This document shows positions 1 to 10,000 of a stretch of 10,000 nucleotides of DNA, piece after piece. The notes beneath the pieces were generated by a model that ran no database searches, had not been told where the DNA came from, and saw only the letters and a list, made by a program, of their open reading frames with translations. The position numbers were made by a program, and so were the translations under genes. Origin of the DNA: Chondrilla cf. caribensis (taxonomy: Eukaryota > Porifera > Demospongiae > Chondrillida > Chondrillidae). How positions within the stretch are numbered: position 1 is the stretch's first letter; each line of letters begins with the position of its first letter. Location: the NCBI GenBank assembly GCA_964020155.1, contig OZ026569.1, positions 440,001 to 450,000 of the forward strand. Reading direction: 5' to 3'.

Positions 1-381
1 TCTTCTAGTCATAGCCCCACACCATCCAAACCTACAAACTATGGTCGAAACACCTCATTTGGAGGTTGTGTGTACTTGGTAGAGTTTATGGTGCTATGGG
101 TCGAATTCTGGCCCTGTATCACCTCACTTACCAAACAAAAACATGGTCACAAGGCCTCCTTCAGCTTGTGCAGGACATGTACATTTGCATAATATGTTTT
201 TCCCCATGTGTTATATACAGGTATTGTGCAATACATGTACATGTGCATATGGTTTCCCCATATTTTGTGTACAGGTATTGTGCAATACATGTACATGTAC
301 ATATGTTATCCTATGTGTTATGTACAGGTATTGTGCAATACATATACATGTGTGTATGTTTACCCCATGTGTTGTATACAG
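1..381 (+). other. PDIA4 intron, 3' portion (5' end outside window)
   Basis: I recognise no exon in 1-173. Reading frames are open by chance through part of it but show no PDIA4-like sequence. From about 175 the intron is made of the 54-bp array that runs into the exon at 382. The intron is phase 1. Confidence 0.6.
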
Positions 382-398
382 GTATTGTGCAATACATG
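175..398 (+). repeat. 54-bp minisatellite containing duplicated 3' splice sites
   Basis: Four copies of the core tacaggtattgtgcaatac have gtattg starting at 221, 275, 328 and 382, so the spacing is 54, 53 and 54. A partial leading unit starts near 175. The core is flanked by acatgtac-type palindromic words and ccccatgtgtt. The fourth copy is the functional acceptor and first bases of the PDIA4 exon. The copies differ by several substitutions in the spacer but keep acag/gtattg exactly. Confidence 0.9.
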
Positions 399-649
399 CG
401 CGAACAACTCAAACCAGCTACTGTTGAGCTGAAGACAGCTAGTGAGGTCCAGAGATTCATCTCTTCTGATTATGGTTCCGTTGTTGCTTTCTTCCTGGAT
501 CAAGAGGACAGCCCTCTGTTCTCTGCCTACGCTGAGGCAGCTAATCTTGCTCGAGTTGGTCCAGTGAAGTTTGGTTATACAAGAAGTAGTGAAGCAGCCA
601 GAGCCTTTGCCATGAAGTCCGATAAAATAGTAGCAGTTATTGCTCCAAG
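382..649 (+). CDS. PDIA4: PDIA4 exon encoding the b domain
   Basis: The acceptor is tatacag/gtattg with AG at 380-381, and the donor is ccaag/gtcagc with GT at 650-651. The exon enters in phase 1, completing a Gly codon, and leaves in phase 2. It encodes a redox-inactive thioredoxin-like b domain containing VAFFLDQEDSPLF and ending KIVAVIAPR. The first ~17 bases belong to the last unit of a 54-bp tandem array, so this splice junction is duplicated three times upstream. Confidence 0.9.
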
Positions 650-3106
650 GTCAGCCTGTTGATCCCACATGTTGAGATCTCCCCATCATTGTTGACTGTA
701 CTGAGTGGACCTCTATAATCTACCCACATGTTGAGATCTCCTCATCATTGTAGACTGTATTGAGTGAACCTCTATAATCTACCCACATGTTGAGATCTCC
801 CCATCATTGTAGACTGTACTGAGTGAACCTCTATAATCTACCCACATGTTGAGATCTCCCCATCATTGTAGACTGTACAGAATGAACCTCTATAATCTAC
901 CCACATGTTGAGATCTCCCCATCATTGTAGACTCTACTGAGTGAACCACTATAATCTACCCACATGTTGAGATCTCCCCATCATTGTAGACTGTACTGAG
1001 TAAACGTCTATAATCTACCCACATATTGAGATCTCCCCATCATTGTAGACTGGACTGAGTGAACCTCTATAATCTACCCACATGTTGAGATCTCCCCATC
1101 ATTATAGACTGTACTGAGTGAACCTCTATAATCTACCCACATGTTGAGATCTCCCCATCATTATAGACCGTACTGAGTGAACCTCTATAATCTACCCACA
1201 TGTTGAGATCTCCCCATCATTGTAGACTGTACTGAGTAAACGTTTATAATCTACCCACATATTGAGATCTCCCCATCATTGTAGACCGTACTGAGTGAAC
1301 CTCTATAATCTACCCACATGTTGAGATATCCCCATCACTGAGGACTGTACTGAGTGAGCCATTGCAATCTGTCCAATTTGTTTGTGTTGTGATAAAGTGT
1401 TCCATTGACCAATCTCCCTTTTCTCACCATCGCACCTCTGACGGTTAATGAGGTGAAAACACCATTCCTCCCCATGATGACTTTGACTATTGATGTCGAT
1501 ATTGAAGTTATCACGTCGTCTTACAGGTATAAATCCGATTATGAGCGTTCAATGAAGGTTTACGACGGATCCGATACTCCAACTGGAGAAGAATTACTGG
1601 AGTGGGCCAAGAGGAATGTAAGGCCCATCCTCGGGGAGAGGACCAGCAAAAATGGACCGCTGCTCTATTCGGGCTATCCTCAGTTGGTCATATACTCCCA
1701 TATCAAAGACTACTCAGAAGGTATGTGTATGTGCAGGGGTGTTATCATGGGTGGGCCACATGTGGGGATGGTGTGATTATCACTAGTCCATGTACACGGT
1801 TGTTGTAGCATTGATGGTCCATGTATACGGTTGTTGTAGCATTGGTGGTCCATGTACGTGATTGTTGTAGCATTGGTGGTCCATGTACACGATTGTTGTA
1901 GCATTGATGGTCCATGTATACGGTTGTTGTAGCATTGATGGTCCATGTATACGGTTGTTGTAGCATTGGTGGTCCATGTACGTGGTTGTTGTAGCATTGA
2001 TGGTCCATGTACATACGTGGTTGTTTCTGTCTTGAATGGCATTGCAATGTGTCGATGCAAATAATGTGAAATGAAAACAATAAAATGGTTGTTTTTGAAG
2101 AGAATTGTAAATTTGTTTAACGGGAAAATTCCTACTGTTCAATATTTGTCCTGTGTAACGTGCTTTTCACTTCCCTCCAGAGCACAGAGTAACATAACAC
2201 TCCCATGTGTATCTTAGCAGTTACTACGTATCTGTGTGCATGTAGCATCATGTACAGTGAATTCTCATTAATCCACCACTGCTTTATCGTCTACACCTTT
2301 TAATCTGCCACAATTTCCCAGTACCAATATAATGTGCAAGTACCAATGAATATTCACTTAATCTGCCAAACTCGTTAATCCACCATACTGTTTGGAAACA
2401 AATTGTGGCGGATTAACAAGTATTCAATGTATGCTATTATTGGTTCACTTCTGTCATAGGCTTCAACTACCTGATGGAGAAGTACCTGCCTATTGCCAGT
2501 GAGTACCATTCTCGACATGGGATCATCTTCGGTATCAGTGATGAGGAGAGCTTTGCTCATGAGCTGGAACGTGTTGGACTGGGGGAATGGAGTGAGGACG
2601 TTGCCGTCTGTCTGTGGGAACAAAAGGCTGTGAGATACCCGATGAGGGAAGAAGTGGACACTGATAGTTTGAAGGAATTCCTTGACACCTATCTATCTGG
2701 TGAACTTCAACCTTTCTATCGATCGCAAAAAGTCCCCAAGAAACAAAAAGGACCAATTACTGTTGTTGTCGGAGATACTCTTAGAGATATCGTTTTCGAT
2801 CCAACGAAGAATGTACTATTGGAAGTGTACGCTCCGTGGTGCAAGCATTGCAAAGCATTTGAACCCATCTACAACAAGATAGCCAAGAAGTACAAGGACG
2901 ATAAGAGTGTTGTGGTTGCTAAGATTGACGGACACAGCAATGATCTACCGCCAGATTTCGACCACGAAGGATTTCCGTATCTGTTCCTCATACAAGGCAA
3001 GGACCACGCTGTCCCCATCAAATATACAGGCGATAGAGAGTATGAAGCTATCGTGAAGTTCATCGAAAATGAAGTTATTCGTTCTTCAGACAAAGAGGAA
3101 CTTTAG
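382..3106 (+). CDS. PDIA4: Protein disulfide isomerase A4 (ERp72-like), 3' part of gene, three exons
   Basis: ER-lumen oxidoreductase that forms, breaks and rearranges disulfides in secretory proteins. The coding parts are 382-649, 1527-1720 and 2460-3106, joined by a phase 2 and then a phase 1 intron; they encode about 368 residues and a TAG stop. The first exon opens with GIVQYMREQ, close to the human PDIA4 b-domain start as I remember it. The b and b' domains follow without a CxxC. Then comes the a' thioredoxin domain with VLLEVYAPWCKHCK (active site 2840-2851), a buried-Glu position (LLE) and the cis-proline GFP at 2969-2977. The protein ends in KEEL (3092-3103), the ER-retrieval variant typical of ERp72. 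The two N-terminal catalytic domains of the family (about 645 residues in human) must lie upstream of the window. The odd point is CKHC where CGHC is usual. PDIA3 is the main alternative, but KEEL and the b-domain start favour PDIA4. Confidence 0.92.
661..1372 (+). repeat. 59-bp minisatellite, 12 copies
   Basis: The unit reads approximately cccacatgttgagatctccc, then catcattgtagactg and tactgagtgaacctctataatcta. cacatg occurs at 666 in the first copy and at 1315 in the last, exactly 11 periods of 59, so there is no net indel. It fills most of the phase 2 PDIA4 intron (650-1526). The last copy (from about 1310) is the most diverged. The remaining 1373-1526 is unremarkable intron leading to the acceptor at 1526. 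Confidence 0.95.
1527..1720 (+). CDS. PDIA4: PDIA4 exon spanning the b/b' boundary
   Basis: The acceptor is ttacag/gtataa (AG 1525-1526) and the donor is cagaag/gtatgt (GT 1721-1722). The phase 2 entry completes an Arg codon and the exit is phase 1. It encodes YKSDYERSMKVYDG followed by EELLEWAKRNVRPILGER, matching the PDIA4 region that links b to b', and ends in a b' beta strand (PQLVIYSHIKDYSEG). Confidence 0.9.
1786..2027 (+). repeat. 31-bp minisatellite, about 8 copies
   Basis: The unit is gtccatgtatacggttgttg followed by tagcattgatg. Copies start every 31 bp from 1786 to 2003, and the last one is diverged and truncated. It lies in the phase 1 PDIA4 intron (1721-2459). Open frames on the minus strand (Tyr/Met/Asp/His/Gln-rich repeats) are products of this periodicity, not genes. 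I see nothing in 2028-2252. Confidence 0.93.
2253..2431. mobile_element. Candidate pogo/Tigger-like MITE with TA target duplication
   Basis: The element body is 2255-2429 (175 bp), flanked by TA at 2253-2254 and 2430-2431. The left end cagtgaattctcattaatcc continues to caccac. The right end reversed reads cattgaatacttgttaatcc and on to gccac, giving 22 of 27 matches when the TA is included. An 11-base motif ttaatcYRcca occurs at 2268, 2300, 2358 and 2375 on the + strand and at 2405-2415 on the minus strand. There is no transposase ORF, so it would be non-autonomous. CAGT termini with TA duplication are typical of pogo-type Tc1/mariner elements. It ends 28 bp before the exon acceptor at 2459. 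Confidence 0.6.
2460..3106 (+). CDS. PDIA4: PDIA4 terminal coding exon: b' remainder, a' domain and KEEL tail
   Basis: The acceptor is ctgtcatag/gc (AG 2458-2459); the two first bases complete a Gly codon, so the reading continues GFNYLMEKYLPIASEY. The exon carries most of b', a linker (PKKQKGPITVVVGDT), the complete a' domain with CKHC at 2840-2851 and cis-Pro at 2975-2977, and the KEEL tail before TAG at 3104-3106. An ATG at 2474 could look like a start, but homology continues upstream through the splice junction. Confidence 0.93.
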
Positions 3107-3323
3107 GATGCCGGCTATCATTGAATCTAGGAAGATTTGTTAGGGTTGATAACCATCTATTATAACCATTTACATGTCTGATAAGAATAATAGTTTGCGT
3201 GTACTTTTAATATATTCGATTCTCTATTAATAAGATTTGATTGGAGTAAAAATAAGTGTGAACAGGGAACTGAACATTATAGACGCCATTTATCCGAACC
3301 TATGAATTTAATTACTGATAAAC
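3107..3323 (+). promoter_or_regulatory. PDIA4-RUVBL2 intergenic region: 3' UTR end plus RUVBL2 promoter/5' UTR
   Basis: Only 217 bp separate the PDIA4 stop from the RUVBL2 ATG, so this stretch must hold a polyadenylation site, a promoter and a 5' UTR. There is no canonical AATAAA. Possible weak signals are AATAAT at 3186-3191, followed by a GT/T-rich stretch, and AGTAAA at 3245-3250. There is no convincing TATA box. The RUVBL2 start context at 3320-3331 resembles a TISU element. Confidence 0.5.
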
Positions 3324-8915
<5,592 letters not shown>

Positions 8916-9128
8916 TCCATCCTGCTTCACCCAACAAAGGTATAAGTACATACGTACTTCACCAGACATTCTTCTTCTATGATACACCTCACAACTATCA
9001 CCTGGTATGGATAGACACACTCCGTTTCCCCTACTCAACCTCCCAGCATTGGCCGTTCAGACCAATAACACTTAAACTAAGGACTAATCGTACACAAGAA
9101 GTATTTTTCCCGGTCATTTAACAAAAAC

Positions 9129-9134
9129 AATAAA
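9129..9134 (+). terminator. AATAAA polyadenylation-signal word
   Basis: An exact AATAAA lies in an A-rich context (acaaaaacaataaacttt). It is 291 nt downstream of the stop codon that would end a read-through of RUVBL2 exon 10 into the intron. It could serve an intronic-polyadenylation isoform or be chance in AT-rich sequence. Confidence 0.25.
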
Positions 9135-9491
9135 CTTTAAATTGACAAATAACAAATGAATATAATATACAATCTGTTACTCCAGGGATGAATAGAAGTG
9201 TTTGTTCTGTTGATGTGTGTACTGTGTGCTTTGACCTCTTGTGGGTGATCTCTAGTCGGCTGTGAGAGTTGGTAGATGCCAGGCACAGGGTCACGCAGAT
9301 CCCACAAGACTCGACAAGATGCAGTAAAACACGATGTAGAAATTGAGTGTCTCTTTGAAGTTGTACTGAACGTATGCATCTTCTGGTACTGGTTAAACCG
9401 TGTTACAAGAAGACATGCCTTGTGTTGCTTGCTGGAGATGGTCCCCGAGGTTGAACTTCCAGTGCTGGGGGTGATGAGAGCTGTCATGTCA

Positions 9492-9836
9492 ACACTATAA
9501 AAACTACATACATACCTCGAAAGATGTGAAATTGACTGTTGGTTGTTAGTTTGTGTAGGCTGGATATATTTTTCAAATTTTTCTGCACTTGGAATTACAT
9601 TTGATCGTGTGAAATTCTCCTGGTCCTGTGTATAGCTGATCTTGCACACACACACAAACATGCACACACACTGTATCAATATATACACTATAAAAACTAC
9701 ATGCATACCTGAACAGATGTTGGATTGGCTATTGTTTGTTAGTTTGTGTAGGTTGGATATGTGTCTTTGAATTTTTCTGTGCTTGGAAGTACATTTGATC
9801 GTGTGGAATTCCTGTGTGTTGCTGATCTGGCACAGC

Positions 9837-9870
<34 letters not shown>
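9492..9870. repeat. 193-bp tandem duplication ending in CA microsatellites
   Basis: acactataaaaactacat starts at 9492 and again at 9685. Both copies share gttagtttgtgtaggYtgga, then atttttctg, and acatttgatcgtgtg, and end in CA-rich sequence (about 9643-9672 and 9839 onward). The copies differ by numerous substitutions and several indels, so the duplication is not recent. Confidence 0.85.
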
Positions 9871-9886
<16 letters not shown>

Positions 9887-9930
9887 ATAGATATCACACA
9901 CACACACACACACACACACACACCATAGAT

Positions 9931-10000
<70 letters not shown>
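9839..10000 (+). repeat. (CA)n microsatellite with two internal interruptions, running off the window
   Basis: A CA tract is interrupted by accatagatatcac and accatagatagcac at about 9884-9896 and 9922-9933. The repeated interruption suggests internal duplication by slippage or unequal exchange. It continues to the window edge. Poly-Cys-Val frames on the minus strand are artefacts. Confidence 0.97.

Noticed and set aside
66..662. 198-residue frame treated as a complete gene
   Set aside because: Residues before the splice junction at 382 are repeat-encoded and have no PDI similarity. The start ATG at 66 is not a plausible PDIA4 start, since two catalytic domains should precede.
661..1372. Regular repeats as a CRISPR array
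   Set aside because: These are head-to-tail minisatellite units with no unique spacers, inside a spliced animal gene.
9137..9997. 286-residue minus-strand open frame
   Set aside because: It begins in the CA tract as poly-Cys-Val, crosses a tandem duplication whose copies are out of frame with each other, and shows no domain I recognise. A hydrophobic stretch in another minus frame near 9300-9400 also matched nothing I know.

Overview
This window looks like nuclear DNA of an invertebrate metazoan. It holds parts of two conserved single-copy housekeeping genes, head to tail on the + strand. Both are split into short exons with GT-AG introns. The introns are unusually rich in tandem repeats, with many gtac/catg-type palindromic words. 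A sponge or another early-branching animal would fit the protein divergence and the compact gene spacing, but nothing in the sequence fixes the phylum.

Layout. Positions 382-3106 hold the last three coding exons of a PDIA4/ERp72-type protein disulfide isomerase: the redox-inactive b and b' domains, the last thioredoxin (a') domain with an unusual CKHC active site, and a C-terminal KEEL ER-retrieval signal. The a0 and a domains lie upstream of the window. After a 217-bp intergenic gap, 3324-8652 hold ten coding exons of RUVBL2 (reptin, an AAA+ ATPase). They encode residues 1-417, colinear with the human protein as I remember it, with all ATPase motifs intact. The last ~45-50 residues are not found before the window ends at 10000, so the 3' exon(s) should lie beyond it. 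From 8653 onward I read the sequence as the last RUVBL2 intron: pyrimidine-rich and unassigned DNA, a 193-bp tandem duplication and a long (CA)n tract.

The two proteins do not act in one pathway. PDIA4 folds disulfide proteins in the ER. RUVBL2 works with RUVBL1 in INO80, SRCAP/TIP60 and R2TP complexes in nucleus and cytosol. Their adjacency is probably simple gene density.

The most striking content is intronic. About a third of the window is tandem repeat: seven sequence-unrelated minisatellites, nearly one private family per long intron (54, 59, 31, ~22-25, 25, 19 and ~98 bp), plus four or more TG/CA microsatellites. Several arrays are physically part of splice sites. A 54-bp array duplicates the PDIA4 exon acceptor. 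A C-rich array forms a 472-nt AG-free zone ending at the RUVBL2 exon 3 acceptor. Two (GT)n tracts begin exactly at the exon 3 and exon 8 donors. Two candidate non-autonomous DNA transposons with TA target duplications also sit in introns. I see no prokaryotic genes, CRISPR, rRNA, tRNA or viral genes.
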